Source: Dioscorea cayenensis subsp. rotundata (lineage: Eukaryota > Streptophyta > Magnoliopsida > Dioscoreales > Dioscoreaceae). From it: 64,000 nucleotides of DNA. The notes below the pieces were generated by a model, which saw only the letters and a list, made by a program, of their open reading frames with translations, did no database searches and was not told where the DNA came from. The stretch lies in contig NC_052471.1 in the NCBI RefSeq assembly GCF_009730915.1, positions 25,206,185 to 25,270,184 of the forward strand, in the 5' to 3' direction. A program made the position numbers and the translations under genes. Below are positions 21,826 through 31,960 of this stretch, piece by piece (the first letter of the stretch is position 1; each line of letters starts with the position of its first letter).

Positions 21826-22917
21826 ACCTATACCACAAAAACAAGTGATCAAACCAATATTATTATGAAGACATTCATAGGAGATAACTATATCATCATG
21901 GAATTAATGAAAAATTTAAAGCACAACAATTTCTATGTGAAGAATGAAAATTTCAGCCATTGCTACAGTAACCCGCGAAAAAATTTTTCCAAGAGTTTCT
22001 CCTAGGCATCTAGCTTCCCAAAATTTACAAAATGAACGAAAAACTCAAAGAGAAAAGCATACACCACATAACAACAACCAAATATGTCATTCAAGCTTCA
22101 AAGATAAAGTGAGAACACAATAAAAACAAGTTTGTAGCAAAACCTAGAATTAGGGCTTGGAGGCTTGGGGTGATGAGATCCGGCTAAAGCAGTTGATAAA
22201 ACTCTGATTAAAACCCAAGAGTGAGTTTGAAAGATGAAGGAGAGGTGATTAGAGAAGAAAAAAAAAAAAAATGGTGAAGAAATGAGGTAGAGTGAGGGAG
22301 AGATGAGAGGAAAACAAGAGGAGAAGAAGGAGGAGAGAGTGGAGAGAAAAAGGGGGACAAAGCCCCTTTAATGGGCAGCCCAGCCCATGCGGGTCCCATG
22401 CAGGCGCATGGTGCCCGCATGGGCTGGAAAATTCCAGCCTGAAAGGCTCACGGGCGCCCATGCGGGCGCATGGCGCCCGTGAGCCTCTCAGCCCACGGGC
22501 GACCAGTGAGGCCGAGAGCGGGCGCCCGTGAGGCCCATAGCCCGCGCACACAGGATCCATGTGAGAGGTCCCTTGCGGCCGCAAGGATGGCCACAAGGCC
22601 CCGGATCTTGCCACAAGTGTCCATACGGGCCGTATACGGCCCGTATGTACCTGGAAAATTGAAAAATTGGCATGGTTTCTCTCGCAAACTCAATAAAATA
22701 CGAATTACAACCATTTAAGCGTCTGGATGACAATGAAACACAACTAAACAATACTAATTCAAGGCCAAATACAAGCGAGAAAACCAAAGCATGAGTTGAG
22801 CACAAAAACATCAACAAAAGAAAAATACGAAAAACTCACAGACATAAGCATTCAACCACAATATAGAAACTAAGCAACTAAAAGAAATACGAAAATTTAA
22901 AGGCGAGCTAATTTAAA
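21826..22917 (-). other. C1 region between hairpins and env-like ORF
   Basis: This holds the family C palindrome array (22,385-22,650) and long pyrimidine-rich stretches (22,230-22,370 on the minus strand) like the leader before the other env-like ORFs. GC-rich frames through the palindromes are not genes. Confidence 0.7.
22385..22650 (-). repeat. Family C palindrome array
   Basis: Contains CCATGCGGGCGCATGG (22,458-22,473), the same 16-mer as in the C LTR at 16,031. It lies inside a longer near-perfect palindrome, 22,445-22,485, with outer arms GGCTCACGGGCGCC/GGCGCCCGTGAGCC. Further GGGCGCCCGT and CATACGGGCCGTATACGGCC units follow. Confidence 0.85.
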
Positions 22918-22973
22918 GACTTGGGTTGCACGCCAAGAAGCGCTTTGTTTAACGTCATTAGCTCGACGTACCT
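22918..22973 (-). ncRNA. Conserved post-ORF hairpins, C1
   Basis: Minus strand: ACGTCG...TGACGT (with one G-T pair), then AAAGCGCTT and CTTGGCGTGCAACCCAAG. This is the same element that follows the long ORF in families A and B. Function unknown; structure inferred from inverted repeats. Confidence 0.6.
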
Positions 22974-22984
22974 TTTTTTTTACC

Positions 22985-25626
22985 TCAAGGTGGATCAAAT
23001 GGTGGGGACTTACCTCCAAGCCCAAGAGAAGTGCTCCAAGATGGGAAACTCATCGAGAGGCACGAAAAGACACGGAATTTGCCCTTCCCCTCGAAGAATA
23101 GTCGATCGATCTCCCGTGGTGGTGATAGTGTGCAATTCATCCCCAATTCTGCTTTTCTTGTCCCTCTTACACCAAATTTTTCCTTGTTGTTGATTTCTTC
23201 TTATTACTCGGCCACGGAAATGTTCCCCACATAGCCTACATGCTTTACATGTGTGGGAAGTGGGTTGTTCTCCTTGTACTCATCGCTATCCATTCCTTCC
23301 AAGAATTCATCCAAGGGGTTAATTGCCAAGACCTCCCTGCACACAATCGGTAATAATCATATCGGTTTCATCGAGTAAAGTAGAGGGGATCGTCGTGGTC
23401 CGAGGTGTGTTTCATGGCCACGGGAAGAGTGAGAATGACTTCCTCATCCCCCACTCTCAATGTCATTTTTCCCCCTTTTACATCAATGAGGGCACCGGCG
23501 GTGTTAAGAAAGCAGTCGCCCCTAGGATCAATGGGACTTCAACATCATCATCCACATCAAGAATAACGAAATCCACGGGGGATAATGAGCTTGTCTACTC
23601 TAACTAGCACATCCTCAACAACACCACGGGGCTTCTTGATAGAATGATCTGCAAGTTGTATCGTCATCCTTGTGGGCCTCATGTCTTCTAATCCCAATTT
23701 TAAAAAGCAGACATGTAGGCATTACATTGATGCTAGCCCCGAGTGCGCTAAGGCTTTTTCTTGCATGCCTTCCCCAATCACACATGGAATAATGAAACTC
23801 CCAGGATCAGTCAATTTCTCAGGGAGCTTCCTCTGAATCTTTGCAGAGCAGTTCCGCAGTAGTGCAACTGTTTCTAATTCCTCCAATTTTCTCTTATTAG
23901 TCAGCAGGTCTTTCATAAACTTTGCATACTTGGGCATCTGAGTTAACGCTTCAACAAGAGGGATATTTATGTGCAACTGCTTGAATACATTGATGAATTT
24001 CTTGAATTAAGCCTCGTCCTTATCTTGCCTCAACCTAGCCGGATAGGGGATCACCGGCTTGTACTCGGGTATCCTTGGTGTTGGTAGTTGAATGGTTCCT
24101 TCATCTTGTTTTTCCTTTACCCCTTCAAGTTCAGTCTCAGATGGCTTAGGGTCTTCCCGTGCGGCTACCCCATTATGTTTAGTGCTTGAGCCCTCCTCGG
24201 CTCGTGCTTCAACCTGTTTCCCGCTCCTGAGAGTGACGGCTTTCAAATGCTCCCTTGGATTATTTTCAGTGTTACTAGGTAAGCTACCCGGCGGTCGCTC
24301 CGAGTTTGCCCTAGCAAGTTGCCCCACCTGGTTTTCCAATAATGGAATGGAGGCTTGAACATTCCTCAAAACAGTGTTTACTTCAGCGAATTGGTTGTTG
24401 ATGTTCACAAATTTTGCCTCGGTATGGATCATAAACCTTGCTAACACATCTTCAGTGGTGAACTTCTTCTCGGGCTGCTGAAGAGGTTGAGGTGGAAGTC
24501 CCTGTGGCTGCGGGGGCCGATGTTGCTGTTGTTGACCCCAAGAAAAATTTGGGTGATTCCTCCACCGCGGATTATATGTGTTTCCATAAGGATTCCCCTG
24601 GCCTCTGGGAGCTCCCCCAACATAATCAACTGTCTCAACTGGGGCATCTAAGGCTATTGAAATTGGGCACTGAACAGTAGCATGCCCGGCCCCACAAGTC
24701 TCGCAAGACAAAACTGCACCAGAATTTGAGCTCGTACCCAACACAAACTAATCGAATCTCTTTGTTAAGGCCTCAACCTTGGCGGCTAGCGCAGTGTTGT
24801 CATTTATCTCATAAATTCCAGCTGCCTTAGGGGGTTTTTGCCTAGTAGACCAATGACACTCATTACTTGCCATGTTTTCAATCAAGATTTCAGCTTCCTC
24901 AGGGGATTTACTACTCAATGACCCCCCTGCTACAGCATCGATGAGCTGTCTGGTTGCATAATTCAGGCCATTGCAAAGCATCTGGATCCTCATCCATGAG
25001 GAAAAACCATGATGGGGACACTTGCGTAGGAGATCCTTGAATCTCTCATGTGCCTCAAAGAGTGTCTCGGAGTCCCCTTGTCGGAATGCAGAAATCTCTT
25101 GTCTCATTCTAGTGGCTTTGCTTGGTGGGAAATACCTAGCAAGAAATTTGTCCACCATTTCCTTCCTTGTGGTGATCAATCCCGGAGCCAATGAAGTGAG
25201 CCATCTATATGCTGCTCTCCTTAGACTGAAAGGGAATAATCTCAATCTTATCGCATCATCGGACACTGAGTTAATCTTGAAGGTGGAACAAATTTGGAGG
25301 AAGCGAGACAAATGAGCATGCGGGTCTTCATCAGCCAACCCATCAAATTGCACGGAATTTTGGACCATCCTAATTGTGCTTGCTTTGATTTCAAAGTTAT
25401 TAGCAGGCACGGTGGGAGCATGCACACTGAATTCCTCGCCAGTAAACGGAGGACTTTCATAATCAGACAAGGTGCGCCTTGGTTCAGCCATGACTGAAAG
25501 TTCACTAGTCTCACATCGTGTTCCTTGATGTTCTGAACTCTCAGCCACCTCTCTCAGTCTTTGATGCAAGGTTCTCTCGATTTCGTTGACAGGTTCTACA
25601 AGATTTGCTTCATTGGTGCGTGTCAT
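22985..25626 (-). pseudogene. gag-pro: C1 gag-protease pseudogene
   Basis: Minus-strand start ATG 25,626 (MTRTNEANLVEPVNEIERTL). Gag core 25,330-24,900; one in-frame stop at 24,750-24,748; zinc knuckle CETCGAGHATVQC near 24,690; proline/glutamine-rich linker (24,530-24,460); long charged linker ending near 24,007. Protease remnants follow: AHSGLASM at about 23,722-23,745 where DSGAS is expected, then DVLVRVDK and ILG(R) pieces near 23,640-23,500. A last linker reaches FDPP-stop at 22,985-22,987. C1 gag is otherwise the best preserved in the window. No polymerase follows the protease. Confidence 0.9.
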
Positions 25627-25766
25627 AAGATGGTGCCTTGCACAGTAATGAGAGTCAATGATTAGGAAATAAGAGGACAATAGTAAAACAAAATAAAGGC
25701 AAGTAAAAGGAAAAATATGTGCAAAAAAGACTAAAAAGAAGCAAATGTACAGAATTAAAGAAATAA
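25627..25766 (-). other. C1 leader remnant, PBS deleted
   Basis: A-rich on the plus strand (pyrimidine-rich leader on the minus). It joins directly to the LTR at CACGGAGTCG, so the final LTR bases, the PBS and the early leader are missing. Confidence 0.7.
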
Positions 25767-27090
25767 CACGGAGTCGTCAAGTAATACCCCTCGTGCGAGC
25801 ACGAGAGGGTCGTATTCCCTGGGCCCAAGAATCTACTCTTACTTCCTCTTTGCGTATTGTCTAGCCGAATGATTCGAAGGGTTTCCCTAATCTATTACTT
25901 GAAATAAAAGAACTACAAATGGAGTCTATGATAAGGTAGGGATATAAAATTAGGGGAAAGAAATGGTCATGGATGCGGATTCCCTAGGGGCTACTAAAGT
26001 GCAAAGGATGCTAAGAATGTCATGCAATTGAAGGTTTGGACCTAGAGATTTCCTAAATTAGATCAACCCGATAGTCACGGCAATTAACCCTTAATTCGGT
26101 ATAAGTATTGACACAGAATTTCTTCTGATCAAATCCTCATACGATTGCATTAACAAGTGGGGAAATCCCTAATTAGGGTCGGAACACAACTTGGTCTAGC
26201 CCTAATGGTGGAGGGGTACAGAATACCCGATGGTCACGGTGTATTCATACATGAATCCCTTCCAAACTTGGTGTGTCTAGTACAAGGGCGATGGTCACGC
26301 TACCAAGTACAACCTAGCAGTTGGTTTACAGAGTTCTCATGTAAGCAACACATCAAATGCACCAAGAATGAATCACAAATACACAACAATTGCAATAGAC
26401 AAAATTAAATCATCCAAATACACAAGTTCACCCCAAGGTTCACCGGCATCCGGTGACCTTGGGGTCTACTCGTCGATGCAAACAAATACAAGCAACAAGT
26501 CCATGAAAACAACTACAAATGGCATAAGAAAACTCCCTCAAACAATAGAAGTAGGAAGACAAGCCAAGCTAGGTGGAAATGCTTCCACGGACGCCGCGAT
26601 GGGGGCGGCTTCCCTCGTCGTCTACAAACTCCCAAAGAAGAGATCAATGAAGATCTAGCCAAAACCGAGCTTCTCCCTTTGATTTCCCTTCTCTAAAACG
26701 TGTGATCTTGCCTCCTAAAGACTGGTGAAAATCGGCTCCAAGAACTCTCCCAAAAACTCCTCTCCTTGCCCTAGAAAAATCGGTTTCATTTATATCCCGT
26801 CAGTCCATGTGGGCATCCATGCGGGCGCATGGAGCCTGTGAAACTCACAGCCAAATGCCCGCAGCAAGAACAATGACCTGCTACAATACCGCTACAGTGC
26901 TAGGACCCCAAAAATGCCATTTTTGGTGTCGAAATCATCCGATTTACATTTTTGAGCATCGTTCGACACATTTAAGACCTGCAACACCGAAATAACCAAT
27001 TTAGACATAAAACAGGCATCAATTCGTTAACATATTCACAAATGATACAAGATTAATACATATAAAATACATACATTTAGGCGTTTATCA
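25767..27090 (-). repeat. C1 5' LTR, truncated at its inner end
   Basis: 1,324 bp; TGATAAACGCC at 27,090. It holds the family C promoter block (palindromes GGGCATCCATGCGGGCGCATGG near 26,812-26,833, CTACAGTG cluster near 26,880) and matches the solo LTR at 14,937-16,402. The final about 20 bases are missing. Confidence 0.92.
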
Positions 27091-27095
27091 CCCCT

Positions 27096-28508
27096 CAGGT
27101 GGAAAACAGAGTCTCAGGTTTGGAAACCTGAATAACTAACCTAGAGAAGCTCTTGGCTAGATTTGTGTAATCTGCAAATATAAGGTTTGAATCAGTTGAG
27201 GCTACACTTCACGACCACACCGCCTCTTTGCATAACCTTGAAAATTAGGTGGGGCAAATTGCGAAGTCTCTCTCTGTAAGGCCACATGGAAGCTTGCCGA
27301 GCAATACAGAGACCAATCCTAGAGAGCACGTGAAGGCGATCACTTTGAGAAGTGGTCGTGAGGTTGAAGATAGGCTTCCAAGTGAGAAGTCAAAAGAACA
27401 CGCACCCGAGGTTATAGAGGCAGAAGAGGGAACAAGCAAAGAGAAAGAGGTGGCACCCCCACCTTTCAAGCCAAGAATCCCTTATCCCTCTAGATTGAAA
27501 AATGACGAAGGGGATGAACAGTACAAGAAGTTCCTGAGTTTGTTTAAGCAACTCCACATCAATATCTCTTTTGTTGAGACATTGGACCAAATGCCTAAGT
27601 ATGCGAAGTTCTTGAAAGACTTGTTGACTAACAAGAGGAAGTTGGAGGAAAGTGCTTCAGTGATTTTAGATGCTTCATGCCCGGCGGTATTGCAAAAGAA
27701 CATGCCGAACAAGAAGAAAGAGCCGGGAGGCTTCATCATTCTGTGTAATATTGGCAATCTAGGTGAAGAAATGGCATTGGCGGACTCAGGGGCAAGTATC
27801 AATGTCATGCCATACACCTTATTTCAAAAGCTAGGCTTGGGTGAGCCTAGGCCTACTCGGATGACTTTGCAACTAGCGGACCGAACAGTGCGACATCCGA
27901 GAGGCATCATTGAAGACGTGCTTGTCAAGATGGACAAGTACATTTTTCCGGTTGACTTTGTAGTGATAGATGTCGATGAGGATGCGGATGTACCCTTGAT
28001 ACTTGGGAGACCGTTCTTGCGGACTTCCAAAGCATTGATTGACATTGACGGCGGAGAGCTCACATTGAGAGTTGGAGATGACAAGCTCACATACCACCTT
28101 GCTGAAGCCATGCGGCATTCTCTTAACTTCGATGATACTTTATACATTCTAGACACTACTGATGAGATTATTGATGAATACATGCAGGAAATGTTCAATC
28201 CGGATCCGTATGAAGGTTTGTTCGACCAAGAGGAGGATTATGAAGAAGTAATGATTCTTGGTTCGACAGAAGAAGTACCATCTACCCCGGGGATCTTGAA
28301 CAAAGTGCTCCGGTAAATGAAGAGGGCTAGGAGACAGCACCGGAAACACTCCAAGGCTGTTGGAGACGTCCGGGAACCAAAGAAGTTGGATGAACCATTG
28401 CTAGGCGGTCCCAAGCCCGATAATACACCCGCTACTCTCAAGAGACTTTGCACATCATGCTTTCAAGCCATGGGTAAGAGGGAAACTTTCATTCATGAAC
28501 CCTCGTGA
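27096..28508 (+). pseudogene. gag-pro: A1 gag-protease, 3' part
   Basis: Resumes A1 gag after C1 (VENRVSGLET), with three in-frame stops before 27,250 and then an open frame to 28,316. It covers a charged linker, LLTNKRKLEE, and the aspartic protease with intact catalytic LADSGASINVMPY (about 27,780) and flap region LILGRPFLRTS (about 28,000), then DGGELTLRVGDDKLTY. The linker carries DEYMQEMFNPDPYEGL, one stop at 28,315, and ends FIHEPS-stop at 28,506-28,508. The next bases, GAG-GTAAGA, look like a splice donor. No reverse transcriptase follows. Confidence 0.93.
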
Positions 28509-28519
28509 GGTAAGACAAG

Positions 28520-28571
28520 GTACGTCAAGCTTAGTGACGTTAAACAAGCGCTTCTTGGGAGGTAACCCAAG
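28520..28571 (+). ncRNA. Conserved post-ORF hairpins, A1
   Basis: Two adjacent inverted repeats: ACGTCA-AGCTTAG-TGACGT, and CTTGGGAGGTAACCCAAG (stem CTTGGG/CCCAAG), separated by TAAACAAGCGCTT. Near-identical copies follow the long ORF in A4, A5, B1, C1 and P1. From memory, similar motifs follow pol in other plant Athila-like elements. Confidence 0.65.
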
Positions 28572-28849
28572 TTTTTTCTGTTTTCTTAGCTTTTAATTTA
28601 GTTTGTTTGCATGAATAATTTGTTAAGTGTTGGTGTCTTAATTTCTTTGATGCTTGTGCTGAGATTTCCTTGTGCACTTTGAATTTTAATCGTGTGTTTT
28701 CATGTGGAATTGGCGAAGCTTGGTCGTTTGAGCTCTATTCCATGTTTTTCACTGGTAAAAATTGCATAATAGAGCAGGCTCTGAGTGTGTAAACATGTTC
28801 AGAAATCTTCTGTAGAGGCTGCAGATTTTTCTAAGTCATCTAGAGATAA
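28572..28849 (+). other. A1 spacer between hairpins and array
   Basis: T-rich non-coding sequence closely matching P1 (47,780-48,040 reversed), A4 (12,970-13,200) and A5 (57,895-58,160). No gene or repeat is seen. Confidence 0.6.
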
Positions 28850-29420
28850 CACACGGGCGTGTGGAATTTCCGCACGGCCTTGGAATTGCACTGCGAGCTC
28901 ATCCAGAAAAGGCACAGGGGCGTGCGGCTGCCCTTGTGAACGACCATGCGACTATCCCACGCCAGTGGGTAATTTCCGCACGGGCGTGTGAATTCCTGTA
29001 GAGTTGGGCGGATTATCCCGAGAGCACACAGGGGCGTGGACTCGCCCCTGTGGGTGACCTTGAGAACTACGCACGGGAGTGGGTAATTTCCACACGCCCA
29101 TGTGAAACTCTGTAGAGGAGTTCTCTCCATCCCGAGAAGACACAGGGGCGTGTGGCTGCCCCTGTGAGTTGGGCATGTGAATGTCCACGCCCGTGCGGAA
29201 TTTCCGCACGGGCGTGTATAACACTTGGTATTTTTCTCGGATGTCCAGAGAAGCCACAGGGGGCGTGAGGCAGCCCCTGTGGGTCGGCCATACAGGCGTG
29301 TGTATTTTCCACACGCCCATGGGAGAGCAGTCAGAGTCGAAGGAGTGTTTTCCCGAGAGCGCACAGGGGTGTGTGTGCACCCCTGTGGCTCTCTTGTAAT
29401 GAAGCGAACGCCCGTGTGGA
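28850..29420 (+). repeat. A1 114-bp palindrome array
   Basis: Each unit has a type-2 hairpin (CACAGGGGCG...CGCCCCTGTG and variants) and a type-1 palindrome (CACGGGCGTGTGGAA-like). Type-2 starts lie at 28,913, 29,027, 29,141, 29,255 and 29,362, i.e. 114, 114, 114, 107 bp apart. One type-1 palindrome (29,186-29,216) has perfect 15-bp arms with a single spacer base. Translations (repeated HTPV/HGRVW) are by-products. Confidence 0.88.
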
Positions 29421-29874
29421 TGCACAGAACATTAAGGGTCGCGAGTTCTTTTTAAAGAAGATTAGTTTCTCTCCTTCTTCATGACCTCTATTCATCTCGA
29501 AACACTATCACATCATTCTCCGATTTCATAGCGCTAATTTGGTAGAATTTTTGCAAGATGTTTCGGCCGGTTCTTCATTTTCTCATCACATCTCGTCGGT
29601 AAGCCCTATTTATCATTTTCTTTGCCAATTCATGGTTTCCATCGATTAATCTGGTTAATAATGCTTCATTTCCTCAATTAGAATGATGATTGATGTTTAG
29701 AACGAAGTTAGAAGTATTTTTAAGATGTATTTTTGGATTTTTGAAGCATGGCCGTGCAGTTTTCACACCCCGTGGATCCACACGGATGTGCAGAAATTCC
29801 ACACGACGGTGTGGATTTCTGCAGCATTATTTTATCAACTTGTTTGATCGATCTCGTTTCAAATGTTGAAGATT
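29421..29874 (+). promoter_or_regulatory. Promoter-like and intron-like leader of A1 env-like ORF
   Basis: About 28 bp after the last palindrome is a TATA-like TTTTTAAAG (29,447-29,456), then a pyrimidine-rich stretch, a donor-like TCG-GTAAGC (GT at 29,599) and an acceptor-like AG at 29,870-29,871, four bases before the ATG at 29,875. The implied 5'-UTR intron is 273 nt. Equivalent signals 273 and 276 nt apart occur in A4 and A5. Confidence 0.55.
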
Positions 29875-31240
29875 ATGGCACCTCGATTGAAGGAGCAAGC
29901 TGATAAGAGACCGCGTCAGTCATCCCCTGAGACTGAGGGCATATGGTTTGCGATTCCAGAGCATCAGGTTCGCTATAAGCGCTTCTCGAAACTCCATTTC
30001 GGGCAAACTCGATTCCTGGACACGACTATACTGCGAGATCTACAGCAGGGAGATGAGCTCGCTGATGAAGTAGAGGATCTCGTTTCAGCAGGTGGTTGGT
30101 GGCAGTTATTGACGATTAGAGAGCCAGCCATCCGAGAGTTTGCACTGGAGGTGCTTTCATTATTCGAGTTTGACAGATCGTACGGGAGCTTCGAAAGTTT
30201 GAACTCCATTCAGTTCAGAGTATTTGGACACCACCATAGCTTGAGCGTTACTCAGTTTTTAAAACTACTTGGCTTGTATGAGGAGGCATTCACAGATACG
30301 GAGGAGTATGCTCAGTTACTAACTGATTATCCTGGAACCTTGACCCCACAGAGGGCTTACAGAGTACTATGTGGTCATGGTCAGTACGAGCCGGGGGTGT
30401 CCAAGGTCACGTGCCTTTCCCGACCTGCATACAGATATTTAGATGCCATTATGAGTAGGTCGGTGAATGGCCGTGGTGATAGCACTGGTGTTCTGAGCCG
30501 TCAGGAACTACTATACTTGTACTCAATGGTGCAGTGTGTACCAATTCACTTAGGGCACATTATGGCAGAGTACATCAGACATCAGGGACACTATGCTAGA
30601 TTGGAAGCGATCTTCTCGGGCCCCTACATTACGAGATTAGTGTTGAGCATGGTTCTCTTGGATTCTATTCGTGGGGCAGAGAAAATGAGTATACCTGCCC
30701 CCCTGAGTCTAGAGACGATGAGATTGATGGGTATGATCCGCAGGGTTCGGACAAGAGTTTTTGCTTTAGTGCTACCAGCTCCAGAGATAGCCGAGGATGA
30801 GGGTGATGAAGCCGGGGCATCTCAGCCCGCTCCCAAGCCTCAACAAGCACCGATTGAGACTGAGGCACCTACAGTGACAGAGGAACAACCCCCCGTGCAT
30901 ATGTTTTCACCATCTCAAGCTTATGATCGCTTTGTGAGGCTCGAGAGCACTTTTGGGTGGTACGGACTGAGCTAGCGGAGGCTCGACCCGAGATTGCAGA
31001 GATTAGGGCTACATAGGCCACTCAGTACACAGAGTTCATGGCACGTTTCGACATATTATAGCAGATCTTAGAGCGAGACGTCGCCTCATCATTTGTCCTG
31101 CGGTCGTGGACTCCTCAAGCCAACTTTGTTCCTCCGGCACCCTCATCCCCTACCCTGGCACCGGTGGACCCACCATGTGCATCTTCACCAGCAGCAGCAG
31201 TAGTACCTGAGCCCGAGGGTGACACCGACATTAGATTTTT
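29875..31240 (+). pseudogene. A1 env-like ORF (best preserved copy)
   Basis: ATG 29,875 (MAPRLKEQADKRPRQ); open to 30,975 (about 367 codons), then a one-base shift and a stop interrupt the tail. Blocks: PEHQVRYKRFSKLHFGQ, a W/L-rich segment (GGWWQLL, FALEVLSLFEF), IQFRVFGHHHSLSVTQFLKLLGLY, DYPGTLTPQRAYRVLCG, GRGDSTGVLSRQ, and GPYITRLVLSMVLLDSIRGAEK. An acidic/proline tail and EIAEIRAT follow, with PEPEGD at about 31,210. It belongs to the extra ORF of Athila-like elements, placed after pol where env would be (possibly the ATHILA ORF-1/plant transposon-protein families; not confirmed). No clear signal peptide or membrane anchor was seen by eye. Confidence 0.85.
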
Positions 31241-31622
31241 GGTTCTTTTTCTTTTATGCATTTTATTTAAGACTTGTTCACTCAGAAAGGATTCTCCTTC
31301 TGAGTTTATTTTCATTTTGCATCTCGAGTTGTATTCATTGTCTATCTTTTATATATACTCGAGATATTTTGTTTTTATTGAGCTTCACTGAACCCCCTTG
31401 TGTATGCGTGCAGATGTCTTGTCTTCTTGGGAATTGAGACTTAGTCATGGGCACGGCCAAGGTGCTTAGGCACTTAGCCGTGTGAGCTTCACACCCCGTC
31501 GGAACACTACCCCCATGGAATTAGCTACATCAAACGCAACACTAGGAGTCAGGGGAGTATTGTCTTGATTTCTTCTCCCACATTTGCTTTTGAACGATAT
31601 ATATTTTGAGTAAGCTTGCATG

Positions 31623-31663
31623 TGTACATTAGGGACAATGTACAACTTAAGTGTGGGGGGGAG
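31623..31663 (+). promoter_or_regulatory. Hairpin and internal polypurine-tract copy, A1
   Basis: TGTACATT-(6 nt)-AATGTACA (31,623-31,644) followed by TTAAGTGTGGGGGGGAG, almost the same as the terminal PPT 0.8 kb downstream (TTAAGTGTGGGGGAG). The pair is conserved in A4, B1 and C1. A second plus-strand priming site is inferred. Confidence 0.6.
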
Positions 31664-31960
31664 TTTCATAGTGCACACATTCTTTTCTATTGTTCTTGAT
31701 TGATATATGCTCACATAGCCAATGGCGGTTCACCTTAGTTGCAAAAATTGTATTCTTGAGTTTAGGAGAATTTCTAACATTGAATGTTTTCATGCTCTAG
31801 TTTTGCTTGAATGTCTAGGAATTTTTGCACGATTTATACTTATTACACTACTCACTTATTAGATTCTTTTGGAAACTCAAGTTTGATGTTAAAGGGACTA
31901 GTTATAGTTATTTCTTGTGTTGAATTCAAGGTTTAGTTTTATTGGTTATTTGTGCTTGTG

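Larger units (their letters stand above)
20144..27090 (-). mobile_element. C1: family C Athila-like element, minus strand
   Basis: Flanked by CCCCT (20,139-20,143 and 27,091-27,095) inside A1 gag. Minus-strand order: 5' LTR (27,090-25,767, lacking its last about 20 bases), gag-protease (25,626-22,985), hairpins, GGGCGCATGG palindromes, env-like fragment (21,825-21,660), internal PPT plus hairpin, PPT, and 3' LTR (20,601-20,144, with about 0.9 kb deleted). The PBS and part of the leader are deleted, and there is no polymerase. Confidence 0.94.

Noticed and set aside
22208..22817. GC-rich overlapping frames of 70-121 residues
   Set aside because: They arise from family C palindromes and pyrimidine-rich leader on the opposite strand; no protein family is recognisable.
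28850..29420. CRISPR-like array
   Set aside because: The regular 114-bp period is suggestive, but the units are GC-rich palindromes with diverged spacers inside a plant LTR retrotransposon, repeats are not identical, and there are no cas genes.
28785..29455. Overlapping reading frames with repeated HTPVW/HGRVE-like residues
   Set aside because: They are translations of the palindrome array in several frames on both strands. No start context, no homology outside the array, and the DNA structure explains the repetition.
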